From: CAITZA01 sp937915285
GTDB lineage: Bacteria; Desulfobacterota; Desulfomonilia; Desulfomonilales; Desulfomonilaceae
Direction: 5' to 3'
DNA length: 64,000 nt
NCBI GenBank assembly: GCA_036821825.1
Contig: DAISIV010000013.1
Coordinates: 20,878-84,877, forward strand
Shown in pieces: positions 52,584-62,266 of the stretch. Position 1 is the first letter of the stretch. Every line of letters begins with the position of its first letter. The position numbers and the translations under genes were made by a program. Below the pieces are notes generated by a model, which was not told the DNA's origin, did no database searches, and saw nothing but the letters and a program-made list of their open reading frames with translations.

Positions 52584-53813
52584 TTAAATGTTTTCCCGGC
52601 CCAGCAGTATCTCTATCATTTTTGAGGCTTCAGGAACTATTTTTCCTGTAGACTTGGCCGCCTGTTCGCTGAACTTCACCCCGGACTCGCCTGAAAATTT
52701 GTTCCAGGCCTCAGAATCAAGTATCAGGAATGGTACCATGCCCTTTTCATGAACCCTGGTCTCGACCGGTGTCTGATGATCGGGCATGATGAGAATCTTC
52801 CACGAATCAAACTGCTTGAGACCTTCAATGACCGGGGAGAGAATCTTTTCATCAAAGTCCTCTATGGCTTTGATTTTCAATTCCTTCTGACCGGAGTGAC
52901 CAGCCTCGTCTGGAGCCTCGACGTGAAGGAATACCATGTCTTTGTGTTTGAGCGCATCGATGGTAGCCTGGGCTTTGCCGTGATAATTGGTGTCAAGGTA
53001 GCCGGTTGCTCCCTGGACATTGATTATTTCCAGCCCTGCATATTTGCCTAATCCTTTGATTAGATCCACTGCTGCGACAACTGAACCCGTCACACCGAAA
53101 CGTTCCTGTAGCGTTTTTAAGGCCGGTGGTTTGCCCTGTCCCCATGGCCAGACAGAGTTAGCCGGTCCCTGACAGCGCTTGACCCTACGAAGATTTACCG
53201 GATGTCTCTCCAATATTTTCCATGACTTTATGATCAGCCTGATCAGTTTGTCTGCGCCCGGTCCTTTGGGAAGGTTGGGTGCTATCGGCTGGCCCGGGAA
53301 GTCGTGGGGCGGATGGGTTATCAGGTTGTCCGGTCCATTTTCCCATATCAAAAGATGCCTGTAAGAAACCCCCGGAGTTACCGAGAAACCTAAAGCCTCA
53401 ATGTCGGGACCAAGTGTGCCTATCAATTCCCTGGCCTCAGGCGTTGATATATGATCTGCGCTGTGGTCCGCCATGACCGTAAAATTCCGGTCCAGGGTCA
53501 CAAGATTCAATCTGAAAGCCAGATCTCGCTGTCTGAGCAAGACCCCCATGGACGCCGCTTCGAGCGGAGCCCTACCAGAATATACCTCTCTGGGGTTGTA
53601 GCCCAGAATGGACAGGTTGGCGACATCACTAGCCGGAGCCATGCCTTCAGGAATTGTAGAGGTCAGACCGATAACCCCTGCGCCGGCCATACGATCCATC
53701 CAAGGTGTTTTTGATTCGGCCAGACAAGTTGCTGGGTTACACCCTTCATCACACGAGTCCGCCATTCCGTCAGGAACCAGGATTAAATATTTTGTTTTAG
53801 AATCCGAGGACAT
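52584..53813 (-). CDS. apgM: ApgM-family phosphoglycerate mutase-like protein, probable homoserine kinase
   Basis: 409-residue alkaline-phosphatase-superfamily protein: YLILVPDGMAD, nucleophile Ser62 in APASDVANLSILGY, SGRAPLEAASMGV, HVEAPDEAGHSG and ILIMPDHQTPVETRVHEK (metal ligands). Such proteins are called cofactor-independent phosphoglycerate mutases, but a subgroup encoded beside threonine genes in genomes lacking thrB has been proposed as homoserine kinase. Here it overlaps thrC by 17 bases and follows hom, with no thrB in view, so that role is more likely. Proof would need biochemistry. Confidence 0.88.
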   Translation of the reverse strand: MSSDSKTKYLILVPDGMADSCDEGCNPATCLAESKTPWMDRMAGAGVIGLTSTIPEGMAPASDVANLSILGYNPREVYSGRAPLEAASMGVLLRQRDLAFRLNLVTLDRNFTVMADHSADHISTPEARELIGTLGPDIEALGFSVTPGVSYRHLLIWENGPDNLITHPPHDFPGQPIAPNLPKGPGADKLIRLIIKSWKILERHPVNLRRVKRCQGPANSVWPWGQGKPPALKTLQERFGVTGSVVAAVDLIKGLGKYAGLEIINVQGATGYLDTNYHGKAQATIDALKHKDMVFLHVEAPDEAGHSGQKELKIKAIEDFDEKILSPVIEGLKQFDSWKILIMPDHQTPVETRVHEKGMVPFLILDSEAWNKFSGESGVKFSEQAAKSTGKIVPEASKMIEILLGRENI

Positions 53814-54849
53814 TCAGCACCTTCTTCATATCCGGTTCACAAGTTACCGGTTCTCTAGATACTTTTATTGCATTATCAGGGTCTTTGAGACCGTGACCTG
53901 TCAATGTGCAGACTACTCTCTCACCACCAGCAAAGAAATTGGAGGCGCTCTTTTTTATCAATCCGGCGATCGAAGCGGCTGACGCAGGCTCACAGAAGAC
54001 TCCTTCAAGGGACGCCACCATCTCGTAGGCGCGTATGATTTCTTCGTCCGTCACCATGTCGATTAGTCCGTGAGATTCATCACGAGCGGCTTCAGCCTTT
54101 TTCCAGGAAGCCGGATTGCCGATTCTTATAGCTGTTGCAAGAGTTTCAGGCTTTTCGACCACATGTCCCATGACTATCGGAGCTGAGCCCGCCGCCTGAA
54201 ATCCAATCATTTTAGGAAGAGCGCTTATCCTGCCGGCATCCTTGTAGACCTTGTAACCGGCCCAGTAGGCGGTTATGTTCCCTGCGTTACCTACCGGCAG
54301 TGAGTGATACTCGGGCGCTTCTCCAAACCAGTCGCAAATCTCAAAAGCCGCCGACTTTTGGCCCTCGATCCTGTGAGGGTTGAGTGAATTTACCAGCGTG
54401 ATGGGATAGCTATCTGAAATTTCGCGAACAATTTTCAATGCGTCATCGAAATTTCCCAGGACCTTTATAACCGTGGCGCCGTGAATCATTGCCTGAGCGA
54501 GTTTTCCCAAAGCAATTTTTCCTTCCGGGATGACTACGAAAGCCTTGATTCCTGCCCGTGCAGCATAAGCGGCGGCGGCGGCCGATGTGTTACCGGTGGA
54601 AGCGCAAATCACGGCCTCTGAGCCGGCTTCCACAGCTCTTGATACTGCAACCGTCATGCCCCGGTCCTTGAATGAGCACGTCGGGTTGAGACCTTCAAAT
54701 TTAAGGTATATCTGTATCTTTGGATTTATTTGCTGGGCCAGTCTCGGAGCCGGGATTAATGGAGTGTTTCCTTCGAGGATTGACACTATGTGTCGGTCAT
54801 CCTTAAATCGATAGAAATCAGCGTATTCTCTTATAATGCCTTTCCACAT
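53797..54849 (-). CDS. thrC: Threonine synthase
   Basis: Converts O-phosphohomoserine to threonine with pyridoxal phosphate. EGNTPLIPAPRL, FEGLNPTCSFKDRGM with the PLP lysine Lys61, CASTGNTSAAAAAYAARAG, LPVGNAGNITAYWAGY and the late EPASAASIAGL are characteristic of the short (class II-like) form. Length 350. It lies between hom and apgM on one strand. Confidence 0.95.
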   Translation of the reverse strand: MWKGIIREYADFYRFKDDRHIVSILEGNTPLIPAPRLAQQINPKIQIYLKFEGLNPTCSFKDRGMTVAVSRAVEAGSEAVICASTGNTSAAAAAYAARAGIKAFVVIPEGKIALGKLAQAMIHGATVIKVLGNFDDALKIVREISDSYPITLVNSLNPHRIEGQKSAAFEICDWFGEAPEYHSLPVGNAGNITAYWAGYKVYKDAGRISALPKMIGFQAAGSAPIVMGHVVEKPETLATAIRIGNPASWKKAEAARDESHGLIDMVTDEEIIRAYEMVASLEGVFCEPASAASIAGLIKKSASNFFAGGERVVCTLTGHGLKDPDNAIKVSREPVTCEPDMKKVLNVLGF

Positions 54850-54904
54850 GATTCAGTTTTGCGTCCGAGTGGCGCTTCTCCTTTGTTTGACTTATAGTCC
54901 GCTT

Positions 54905-56221
54905 CTAGCAGAGTTCTTCATCCTCGATCCTGATGATAACCGGCGATCCTTCTACTGCGTCCAGGAGCCCTATCTTTCCGATTGCCTGGCGAATATCCGC
55001 CTCTTTGGCGACATGTGTCACAAAGACTACAGGTACGGCTCCGACTGAAAGCCTTCTTTTCTGAACTACCGAATGAATGCTGATGTTATGCTCAGCCATT
55101 ATTCCCGCTATCCTGGACAGGACGCCCGGTTTGTCTGAGGCCTGAATCCTGAGATAATAGTTCGTGTCTATTTCATTAATATCCATTACGCGGCCGGATG
55201 ATAGCCTTTCATCAGCATATCCCAGAGGAGGAACCTTACTTTCCGCGTCCCGGCCAATATTCCTTGCTACTTCCACCACGTCACCGATCACGGCTGAAGC
55301 GGTAGGTTCACGACCTGCGCCACGACCATAGAACAATTGCTCCCCAACCATGTCTCCCTTGAGGTAAATTCCATTGAACACCCCATCGACCTGGGCGAGT
55401 GGATGTGTTCGAGGAAGCATGGTGGGATGCAGCCTGACCTCGACCATATCTCCATGACGTATGGCTATAGCCAGAAGCTTGATCTTGTAATTGAAGTCCT
55501 GGGCCATGAGAATGTCAAACGAATCAATTTTCGTGATGCCCTCTACAAATATCTTGTTCACAGGAATGAGAATGCCATGAGTAATGGCTAGTACCAGCGC
55601 CAACTTGTGTGCGCTGTCTATTCCTTCTATATCAAGCGTGGGGTCGGCTTCGGCATATCCGAGTTCCTGGGCCTTTTTCAGCATCTCGTCGAATGAAATA
55701 CCGGGGTTGTCCGTCATGGCCGTCAGAATGAAATTGCATGTCCCGTTGAGTATCGCCAGAACCTTGTCAAACCTGTTGGCAACCAATCCTTCCCTCAGGG
55801 ATCTTATGATAGGAATCCCACCTGCAACAGCCGCCTCAAAGGCTATGTCTGAGTGACACTGTTTTGCCAGTCTGAAAATGTCCACTCCAGACTCAGCCAG
55901 CAAAGCCTTGTTGGCAGTCACAACCTGTTTTCCATTTCTCAGCGCTCTACTGATAAAAGTTCCTGCCGGCTCGTAACCCCCGATTAACTCTATTACGATC
56001 TGGATTTCCGGATCATCCAGGATTTCGTTGACATCGGTGGTCAATGTCCCCGGTTCAAGATCCAGTCCCCTAGGAGTCACTATGTCCAGATCAGCGATTT
56101 TTTTGAGTCTGAGTCTGAAGCCGATGCGTTCTTCCAGCAGCTTTCCGTTTTCTTTTAATATCTTGGCTACGCCAACTCCTATTGTTCCGTAACCAATCAA
56201 CCCTATACAGATTTCTTTCAT
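54905..56221 (-). CDS. hom: Homoserine dehydrogenase with ACT domain
   Basis: Reduces aspartate semialdehyde to homoserine with NAD(P)H. Rossmann motif GLIGYGTIGVGVAKIL, TANKALLAESG, AAVAGGIPIIRSL, GTCNFILTAM, DVEGIDSAHKLA-like LDIEGIDSAHKLALV, and a C-terminal ACT domain (YYLRIQASDKPGVLSRIAGIMAEHNISI as regulatory fold, about residues 350-430) for threonine inhibition. The ATG at 56221 is chosen; the TTG at 56233 overlaps the GAGG ribosome site. Confidence 0.96.
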   Translation of the reverse strand: MKEICIGLIGYGTIGVGVAKILKENGKLLEERIGFRLRLKKIADLDIVTPRGLDLEPGTLTTDVNEILDDPEIQIVIELIGGYEPAGTFISRALRNGKQVVTANKALLAESGVDIFRLAKQCHSDIAFEAAVAGGIPIIRSLREGLVANRFDKVLAILNGTCNFILTAMTDNPGISFDEMLKKAQELGYAEADPTLDIEGIDSAHKLALVLAITHGILIPVNKIFVEGITKIDSFDILMAQDFNYKIKLLAIAIRHGDMVEVRLHPTMLPRTHPLAQVDGVFNGIYLKGDMVGEQLFYGRGAGREPTASAVIGDVVEVARNIGRDAESKVPPLGYADERLSSGRVMDINEIDTNYYLRIQASDKPGVLSRIAGIMAEHNISIHSVVQKRRLSVGAVPVVFVTHVAKEADIRQAIGKIGLLDAVEGSPVIIRIEDEELC

Positions 56222-56293
56222 AAAAAGCCTCAAACCATCATCATAACGCGTTTCAGTCTTCGATAACGAGTCCTTGAATTAAAAAAGCCATTA

Positions 56294-56317
56294 CGGGACT
56301 GCGTCTTTACAGTCCCG
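56294..56317 (-). terminator. Hairpin between alaC and hom
   Basis: CGGGACTG (56294-56301) pairs with CAGTCCCG (56310-56317). On the minus strand a T-run begins about six bases after the stem. It could partly end the aminotransferase transcript before hom. Confidence 0.6.
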
Positions 56318-56332
56318 ATTCTGGGCAAAATC

Positions 56333-57568
56333 CTAGACTGCCACATCCTGGACCACATCGTCCTTGGACCTGTCTTGATTAACATGACCGGACAAAAAGC
56401 TTCTGATGCCCCTCACAGCCTGGTTGATGCGCATCCTGTTCTCCACAAGCGCAAATCTCACATGCTCGTCCCCAAACGGGCCAAAACCAATCCCTGGGCT
56501 AACCGCAACTTTCGCCTGCTCAGTCATTATTTTTGAGAATTCGAGTGAGCCCATTTTGAGGAAAGGTTCGGGAATCTTGGCCCAGGCGAACATCGTGCCC
56601 TTTGGAGGATCTATGTGCCAGCCCGCTTCATTCAATCCGTGACACAAAGCGTCCCTTCGGTCTTTATACTCCTGGACAATGTCACCAACGCAGTCCTGCT
56701 TATCGTTTAAAGCAATAATAGCGGCTATCTGAATCGGCTGAAACATCCCATAATCTATATAGCTCTTTAGTCTGCGTAAAGCCTCTATCATCTGAGGATT
56801 ACCCGCAGCGCACCCTACTCTCCAGCCGGCCATAGAGTAGCTTTTTGAAAGAGAAAATGTTTCTATTCCTACTTCTTTTGCTCCGGGAACCGCCAGGAAA
56901 CTAGGCGCTTCATACCCGTCAAAAACCAGGTCGGCGTAGGCAAAATCATGAACTATCATGATCTTGTATTCGTGAGCAAATTCGACAATCCGCTTGAAAA
57001 AGTCATTGTCAACAACCATCGTAGTCGGATTGTGAGGAAAGGAAATAATCAGCATTTTAGGCAAAGGCCAGGTTAGTCGAACCGCTGTCTTCAGGTCCTC
57101 AAAGAAATCGCTGTCCGGTCTGATCGGGACGTGTCTTAAATCTCCACCAGCTATCACAACAGAGTATGGGTGAATCGGATAGGTAGGAGATGGAACAAAA
57201 ACGACATCACCAGGATTGATTGTAGCAAGCACCAGATGGGCAAGGGCGTCCTTGGCGCCCATAGTGGCCACCACCTCCCTGTCAGGGTCCAGGTCCACAT
57301 CATAACGGCGTTTCCACCAGTCGGCAAAAGCAAGCCTGAGCTTGGGTATACCCGCCGACGCGCTGTAACGATGATTGCGGGGATTCTGCGCCGCCTCGAT
57401 CAACTTGTTTACTATATGTTGAGGTGTCGGGATGTCCGGATTTCCCATTCCCAAATCAATGATATCCTCTCCAGCGCGCCTCAGTTTCATCTTTAGTTCA
57501 TTGACGACCTGAAACACATACGGGGGGAGACGCTTAATTCTGCTGAACTCTTCCAATTTTACCTCCAA
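56333..57568 (-). CDS. alaC: AlaC-like PLP aminotransferase
   Basis: Class I/II aminotransferase of 411 residues. LGMGNPDIPTP, YPIHPYSVVIAGG, FPHNPTTMV, DFAYADLVFDG and the PLP lysine Lys242 in SLSKSYSMAGWRVG are present. The family includes glutamate-pyruvate transaminase AlaC and is often found just upstream of hom in delta-proteobacteria. It may provide alanine or a related amino acid; the precise substrate is inferred. First gene of the threonine run. Confidence 0.92.
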   Translation of the reverse strand: MEVKLEEFSRIKRLPPYVFQVVNELKMKLRRAGEDIIDLGMGNPDIPTPQHIVNKLIEAAQNPRNHRYSASAGIPKLRLAFADWWKRRYDVDLDPDREVVATMGAKDALAHLVLATINPGDVVFVPSPTYPIHPYSVVIAGGDLRHVPIRPDSDFFEDLKTAVRLTWPLPKMLIISFPHNPTTMVVDNDFFKRIVEFAHEYKIMIVHDFAYADLVFDGYEAPSFLAVPGAKEVGIETFSLSKSYSMAGWRVGCAAGNPQMIEALRRLKSYIDYGMFQPIQIAAIIALNDKQDCVGDIVQEYKDRRDALCHGLNEAGWHIDPPKGTMFAWAKIPEPFLKMGSLEFSKIMTEQAKVAVSPGIGFGPFGDEHVRFALVENRMRINQAVRGIRSFLSGHVNQDRSKDDVVQDVAV

Positions 57569-57622
57569 CTGGCTTGTAGGCTAGAATGATCAGACAACCG
57601 CCAAAAAAGGCGTGAATCATCA

Positions 57623-58408
57623 CTAACCCACTATTTCGGAACCTGAAAAAACGGCCTCAGAATACTCTGTTCGGAGTCCGTCAGGTCCATACAATTCAAT
57701 TCTGCTTTCCACTAAATCAACCATTACATTAGATTGTTTAGCTTCTATACAGATTAAACTAGGCTTTGCGTTGACACGCGGATAAACCCATAGCACACGT
57801 GACATTTTAAATCCACTGTCAGATGCCGTTTTTGCTATCAAATCCATACCATTGGCAGGATAGATCAGCGAGATGCGTCCTCCGTCTTTCAGGAGATTTG
57901 ACGATACTCTGAATAGTTCTGTGACAGGCATCATAATCTGGTGACGCGACAGCGCTTTTTCGCTAAGCGCATTGATCCTTCCTCTGCCATATTCGTGATA
58001 TGGAGGGTTGGAAACAACAACGTCAAAACTCCGGGGACGAAACAATCGATCTGCCAGTCTGAAGTCCGCGCGAACTAGGAAAACGCGTTCCTCAAGATGA
58101 TTGATCGATGCGCCCTTTCTGGCTCTTAATATCGGAGCAGCCTGTAGTTCTAATCCAACGGACTTCACAGTGAGGTTGATTTTGGCCAGACAAAATGCAA
58201 TCACACCGTTTCCGGTTCCGGCGTCCAGAATGATGTCATTATCTTCAAGTCTGGTAAACCAGGCTAGAAGTGGAGCGTCCTCGGAGACTCTGTATCCCTT
58301 TCGAGCCTGAACTATGCGAACCTTGTTTCTGAAAACACCGTCTACTGTTTCATTTTCGTTTGGCGAATTCAACTGACCGACTTCATGCCGTTTTTGCAGC
58401 CCTCCCAT
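57623..58408 (-). CDS. trmN6: tRNA1(Val) (adenine(37)-N6)-methyltransferase-like enzyme
   Basis: Class I SAM-dependent N6-adenine methyltransferase: GYRVSEDAPLLAWF, DAGTGNGVIAFCLAKI (motif I) and VVSNPPYHEYG (NPPY catalytic motif). In the E. coli YfiC family this modifies A37 of tRNA1-Val. 261 residues. The ribosome site is weak. It ends 54 bases before alaC and begins 20 bases after the DUF1015 stop. Confidence 0.88.
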   Translation of the reverse strand: MGGLQKRHEVGQLNSPNENETVDGVFRNKVRIVQARKGYRVSEDAPLLAWFTRLEDNDIILDAGTGNGVIAFCLAKINLTVKSVGLELQAAPILRARKGASINHLEERVFLVRADFRLADRLFRPRSFDVVVSNPPYHEYGRGRINALSEKALSRHQIMMPVTELFRVSSNLLKDGGRISLIYPANGMDLIAKTASDSGFKMSRVLWVYPRVNAKPSLICIEAKQSNVMVDLVESRIELYGPDGLRTEYSEAVFSGSEIVG

Positions 58409-58428
58409 CAGGTTGACCGCTGTAAGAC

Positions 58429-59751
58429 CTAAAAAACGTTCAAAACCATGCCTGATGACAGTTTGGGATAAAAATAAGTCGATTTTTGAGGCATTTTATA
58501 ACCTCTTTCAGCAGCCTCTCTCATCTGGTCCACTCTGGTCGGATTCAGTATGAAGCTTATCTGCACATCACCGTCCAGCGCTTTCTCAATGGCTTCAGAA
58601 ATGACCGGGGTGTATTCTATTTTTCCTTCCGAATTTCCCGGGTCAATCCCTAAGCCCTTTGTCATTATAACTTCTCGCAGAATTGTCACATCCAGCCGCC
58701 GCAAGGCCCCGGGTATTTGGCTATCCACCAGCTTGCTCAAAGTTTCAAAATCCTTGAGCTTCAGCAGCCTGAAACATTTCTGGCCATTGCAAACCATGCC
58801 GAAACAGCCTCCGACTTCAGCGTAACCGGAAATTGCTGATATAAATTTCTCAGAATCGCTCTTGATGGTTTCCGCCGAAAAGGGAATCTCCTCAATTTTG
58901 AAATATGGCTCAAGAGCCTCCAGAACTTTTGAAATATCCAGATTAGCCAGTCCCTTCACCATCCTATGAGCTGGCAGGATCGTCAGACCCGGGTGAGATA
59001 ACGCCGTGAGATACATCATCACATGATTGTGAGGGGCCTCAGCGTCAACGTTTCCCGACTCTTCCATCATGCGTTTGTAAGCAAGCGCCGTCTCATAGCG
59101 GTGATGGCCATCTGCAATGAATAGACTCCTGGACTCAAAACCATCAATAATCGCCTTGATAGCATTCTCATCTTCTATCAACCAGGTGCGATGGGTATTT
59201 CCATTACGGTCAACCGTCACCTGGTCGGGTTTTCGGTCCATGAACGGCGCATATATGCCGTAAATTTTGCCCTCTTCGTCATCGAATAGAGAGTGAATCG
59301 GGGTGAAGTTGGCCCTGCATGCCTTCAGCAGTTCGAGCTGGTCTTTCTTGGGGCCAAGGTAAGTCTTTTCATGAGGCAATACCTTACCTTTTCCGTAATC
59401 ATCGACACTCACCACAGCCACTATCCCATCGAGCCTTTTGATTCCACCATCGGGCTGTTCGAAATCCATCTGATAGATGACTAAAGCAGGCTTGGCCAGC
59501 CGTACGAGAACACCCTCCTGCATCCATTGCATAAGAGTTGATGCAGCCCGTGTGTGTTTGTTGTTGAGTTCGTTATCATCCTCAAACTGATTGCCCAATA
59601 CTAACCTGATGATGTTGTAGGGGTGAGACTGATAAAAAGCCTTTTGCTCCGCCGGCGAAATGACGTCGTATGGAGGTGTTATGAGCTTGGCCAGCTCATC
59701 AGTGAGTTTGTTACCATACTTCACTACCGGAAATGCTTTGATTTGAGCCAT
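58429..59751 (-). CDS. DUF1015 family protein
   Basis: 440-residue conserved protein: IKAFPVVKYGNKLTDELAKLITPPYDVISPAEQ, PYNIIRLVLG, LIEDENAIKAI and FIADGHHRYETALAY are the DUF1015 signatures. The function of the family is not established; it is widespread in anaerobes and often near amino acid or cofactor genes. Possible NTP-binding-like DGHHR segment. It begins after an unusual stretch of tandem hairpins (59795-59863). Confidence 0.9.
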   Translation of the reverse strand: MAQIKAFPVVKYGNKLTDELAKLITPPYDVISPAEQKAFYQSHPYNIIRLVLGNQFEDDNELNNKHTRAASTLMQWMQEGVLVRLAKPALVIYQMDFEQPDGGIKRLDGIVAVVSVDDYGKGKVLPHEKTYLGPKKDQLELLKACRANFTPIHSLFDDEEGKIYGIYAPFMDRKPDQVTVDRNGNTHRTWLIEDENAIKAIIDGFESRSLFIADGHHRYETALAYKRMMEESGNVDAEAPHNHVMMYLTALSHPGLTILPAHRMVKGLANLDISKVLEALEPYFKIEEIPFSAETIKSDSEKFISAISGYAEVGGCFGMVCNGQKCFRLLKLKDFETLSKLVDSQIPGALRRLDVTILREVIMTKGLGIDPGNSEGKIEYTPVISEAIEKALDGDVQISFILNPTRVDQMREAAERGYKMPQKSTYFYPKLSSGMVLNVF

Positions 59752-60174
59752 GGGAGTTTCCTTGATATTCGAAACCGACTTGGATTTTCGCTGAGCGCTA
59801 ATGCAAGTCCAATAAGTTAGCGCCTCATAAAGAGGTGATAAGATAACCTAAAGTTATCTTTTTAACATACCATGAGCAAGCTTTGATGGTCAAACAATAA
59901 AGATCGGACGTTTTCTAACTCAGCAGGAGAACGAGTGTTATATCTGTGCTGCAAAATAATTAGCGATAACAAGAAATTGGTTACATCGTAAGAACTGTCA
60001 GACCGGAGATGTAAATACCTGATTGACTTTTAAAAACAGCGGGTTGTGACCTGCGCAGGCGATTGATTTGATGAGAGGATGAAAACATTCCGGGAAGAGA
60101 CTCACGGTCTTATGAAAAAGCCGGAATTCCATTTCCTAGAACTCCGGCTTCTAAATCGTCTTGATCGAGCCACA
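59752..60174. other. Intergenic region with tandem hairpins upstream of the DUF1015 gene
   Basis: From the minus-strand start of the DUF1015 gene outward come GCGCTAA/TTAGCGC (59795-59801 with 59817-59823), CCTC/GAGG (59823-59835) and AAGATAAC/GTTATCTT (59840-59847 with 59853-59860). They would form consecutive stems in the 5' leader of DUF1015. The outer part to 60110 shows no gene. A terminator of the acyl-CoA synthetase gene is at 60114-60150. Confidence 0.55.
60114..60150 (-). terminator. Terminator of the acyl-CoA synthetase gene
   Basis: On the minus strand AAGCCGGAGTTC and GAATTCCGGCTT form a stem with one mismatch, followed by TTTTTC. It begins 24 bases after the stop at 60175. Confidence 0.8.
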
Positions 60175-61830
60175 TTATCTCGAAAAAAGATCCTTATACG
60201 TGATTCTCATTTCGCGTTTCAGAATTTTTCCGGTAGGAGTCTTAGGCAGAGCCTCCAGGAATATCACTCCCTTCGGGCACTTAAATGTGGCGAGTTCTCT
60301 ATGACATAGATGGAGGATTTCCTCTTCGGTGATTATTTCGCCCTGTTTTGGGACGACCACAGCCGTAACCGCTTCGACCCATTTCTGGTGGGGTAATCCG
60401 ATTACTGCGACTTCCTGGACCCTTTTGTCGAGATATATTACTTCTTCAACTTCCCTGGTTGAAACATTTTCACCACCGGTTTTGACCATATCCTTCTTGC
60501 GGTCAGCCACTGTGATATAGCGGTCCGAATCCAGGATTCCGATATCACCCGAATGGAACCATCCGCCTTTCATAACCTCTTCCGTCTTTTCCGGCTCCTT
60601 GAAATACATGATGAGGGCGTGTGGTCCCCGGCCGCAAATTTCTCCAGGAACTCCTTCCCGTGTGATCTCTTTGCCATCCTCATCTTCCAGTCGGGTTTCC
60701 ATATTCAGGCCACCCATGCCGGCTGAGCCAAGCTTGGTCAGGGCGTCCTTAGCCTTCAGAATTGTATGGTAAGGCGCCAGTTCGGTCTGTCCGTAATAAT
60801 TATAGATCCTCGTGCCCGGAAGGCGCTCAATAAGCTCTCGGAGTATCTCGACCGGCATGATTGAAGCGCCGTAGTAAAGCTTTTTCAGACTGGAAAGATC
60901 CGTTTTATCGAAATCAGGATGCCGCAGCAAACCTATCCAGACCGTTGGAGGGGCAAAAAACATGGTTGCTTTATATTTTTCAATGTTTTTAAGTATCTGG
61001 GTTAGATCGGGACCCATGAGGATATTCGTCCCGCCAAGCCAGAAAACTGGATTCATGAAAACATCTCGTTGGGCGCAATGGTAAATGGGTAATGCGTTAA
61101 TGCTTACGTCATCCTCATCGTATTGCCCGTCGATGATAGCGCCCATGTAATGCGACATGAGCGCCTGATTACTTATTATAACACCCTTGGGCAATGACTC
61201 GGTCCCACTGGTGTAAGTCATTTGGCAAGGGTCTTCAATATGGAGATTTGCCTCTGGCTCATCGACCGAATAGTCGCCTGCCCATTTGTCAAAGTCAATA
61301 AAACGATCACTAACCGGCTCGGACCCTGATCCCTGATTGGACCATAGCAGCGTCTTCACCGTCGGGATGTCATCCAGGACATCTTTCACCAGGTCATAAA
61401 GAGCATCCTCAACTATGAAAACCGTGCTTTCGGAATGATTGATGCAAAATGCTATGTCCTTACCTCGCAACATATAGTTTATGGCCAGGTAAACAGCTCC
61501 TATCTTGCAGCATCCAAACCATGTCATTGCGTGATGCAAGGTATTGTGAGCAAGTATAGCCACTCGATCATATTTCTGGACACCGATGGCCCTAAGGGCG
61601 TTTGCGACCCTGTTGCATTCGTCCTCTAACTGGGTGTACGTCAATGACTTGTCGCCAAATATGACAGCCAGCTTGTCCGGATGATGATACCGGGCGCGAC
61701 GCAGCATGTCCGCAATCACCCAACGGCTAATGCCGTTATAGCGATTCATCAGGAATTCAATATTTTCCTTATTGAGAACTTTGAACCTTTGTTTGTCTTC
61801 TTCAGACAGGGGGGGAAGAGCTGATGACAT
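60175..61830 (-). CDS. AMP-forming acyl-CoA synthetase
   Basis: Activates a carboxylic acid as acyl-CoA through an acyl-adenylate. 551 residues with P-loop MTYTSGTESLPKGVIIS, the YNYYGQTELAPYHT adenine-binding motif, GWFHSGDIG, YITVADRKKDMVKTGGENVS and the catalytic lysine in PKTPTGKILKREMR. The substrate may be a medium or long-chain fatty acid, or an aromatic acid; sequence does not decide. Monocistronic with its own terminator. Confidence 0.93.
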   Translation of the reverse strand: MSSALPPLSEEDKQRFKVLNKENIEFLMNRYNGISRWVIADMLRRARYHHPDKLAVIFGDKSLTYTQLEDECNRVANALRAIGVQKYDRVAILAHNTLHHAMTWFGCCKIGAVYLAINYMLRGKDIAFCINHSESTVFIVEDALYDLVKDVLDDIPTVKTLLWSNQGSGSEPVSDRFIDFDKWAGDYSVDEPEANLHIEDPCQMTYTSGTESLPKGVIISNQALMSHYMGAIIDGQYDEDDVSINALPIYHCAQRDVFMNPVFWLGGTNILMGPDLTQILKNIEKYKATMFFAPPTVWIGLLRHPDFDKTDLSSLKKLYYGASIMPVEILRELIERLPGTRIYNYYGQTELAPYHTILKAKDALTKLGSAGMGGLNMETRLEDEDGKEITREGVPGEICGRGPHALIMYFKEPEKTEEVMKGGWFHSGDIGILDSDRYITVADRKKDMVKTGGENVSTREVEEVIYLDKRVQEVAVIGLPHQKWVEAVTAVVVPKQGEIITEEEILHLCHRELATFKCPKGVIFLEALPKTPTGKILKREMRITYKDLFSR

Positions 61831-62042
61831 TTTTTAATCTCCTCAGGCAAGTAATTGAAAGGACTTTTAAGGATAACCCAAAACAGGTCAGCAAGAGTGT
61901 GTAAGCCTGTTATCCCGCTGAATGGCTAATTGTGTCAAACAAATTTTGCATTTGCACGGAGTTCACTTGAATGAATTTCGCAACTTTTGGAATTGCGGCA
62001 TTACAGCGTGTCAAAAGTTTTTACAGCAACCCGTGTTGCTCG

Positions 62043-62061
62043 CAGCGGCTATCAACCGCTG
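62043..62061 (+). promoter_or_regulatory. Candidate enhancer-binding site
   Basis: The perfect inverted repeat CAGCGG-N7-CCGCTG lies about 60 bases upstream of the sigma-54 promoter, the distance and symmetry expected for an activator site. Inference only. Confidence 0.4.
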
Positions 62062-62119
62062 GTATTTTGATTGGTAAGAGCATCCAATGATTAAACCGGA
62101 TCATTGCGCCTAGTCTGTG

Positions 62120-62135
62120 TTGGCACACATTTTGC
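62120..62135 (+). promoter_or_regulatory. Sigma-54 (RpoN) type promoter
   Basis: TTGGCACACATTTTGC matches the -24/-12 consensus TTGGCAC-N5-TTGC, with GG and GC exactly ten bases apart. It is about 130 bases upstream of the receiver-domain gene. Predicts activation by an enhancer-binding protein not encoded here. Confidence 0.7.
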
Positions 62136-62266
62136 CTCCAATTTGCATTACGAATCCTGTATTAGTCAGTCTTTTTTTGATATATTGAATGAGACGTTCC
62201 ATTTTTAGACAAAATTATCTCTCGATTTTGAGTCGTTGATCAGATACGACTCAGGGAGCTTCAACG

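Larger units (their letters stand above)
61831..62266. other. Regulatory region upstream of the receiver-domain gene
   Basis: About 435 bases without a gene between divergent acyl-CoA synthetase and receiver-domain genes. It contains GCAAC-ccgt-GTTGC (62026-62039), the enhancer-like CAGCGG-N7-CCGCTG (62043-62061) and a sigma-54-type promoter (62120-62135). No short gene with a ribosome site was seen. Confidence 0.55.
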
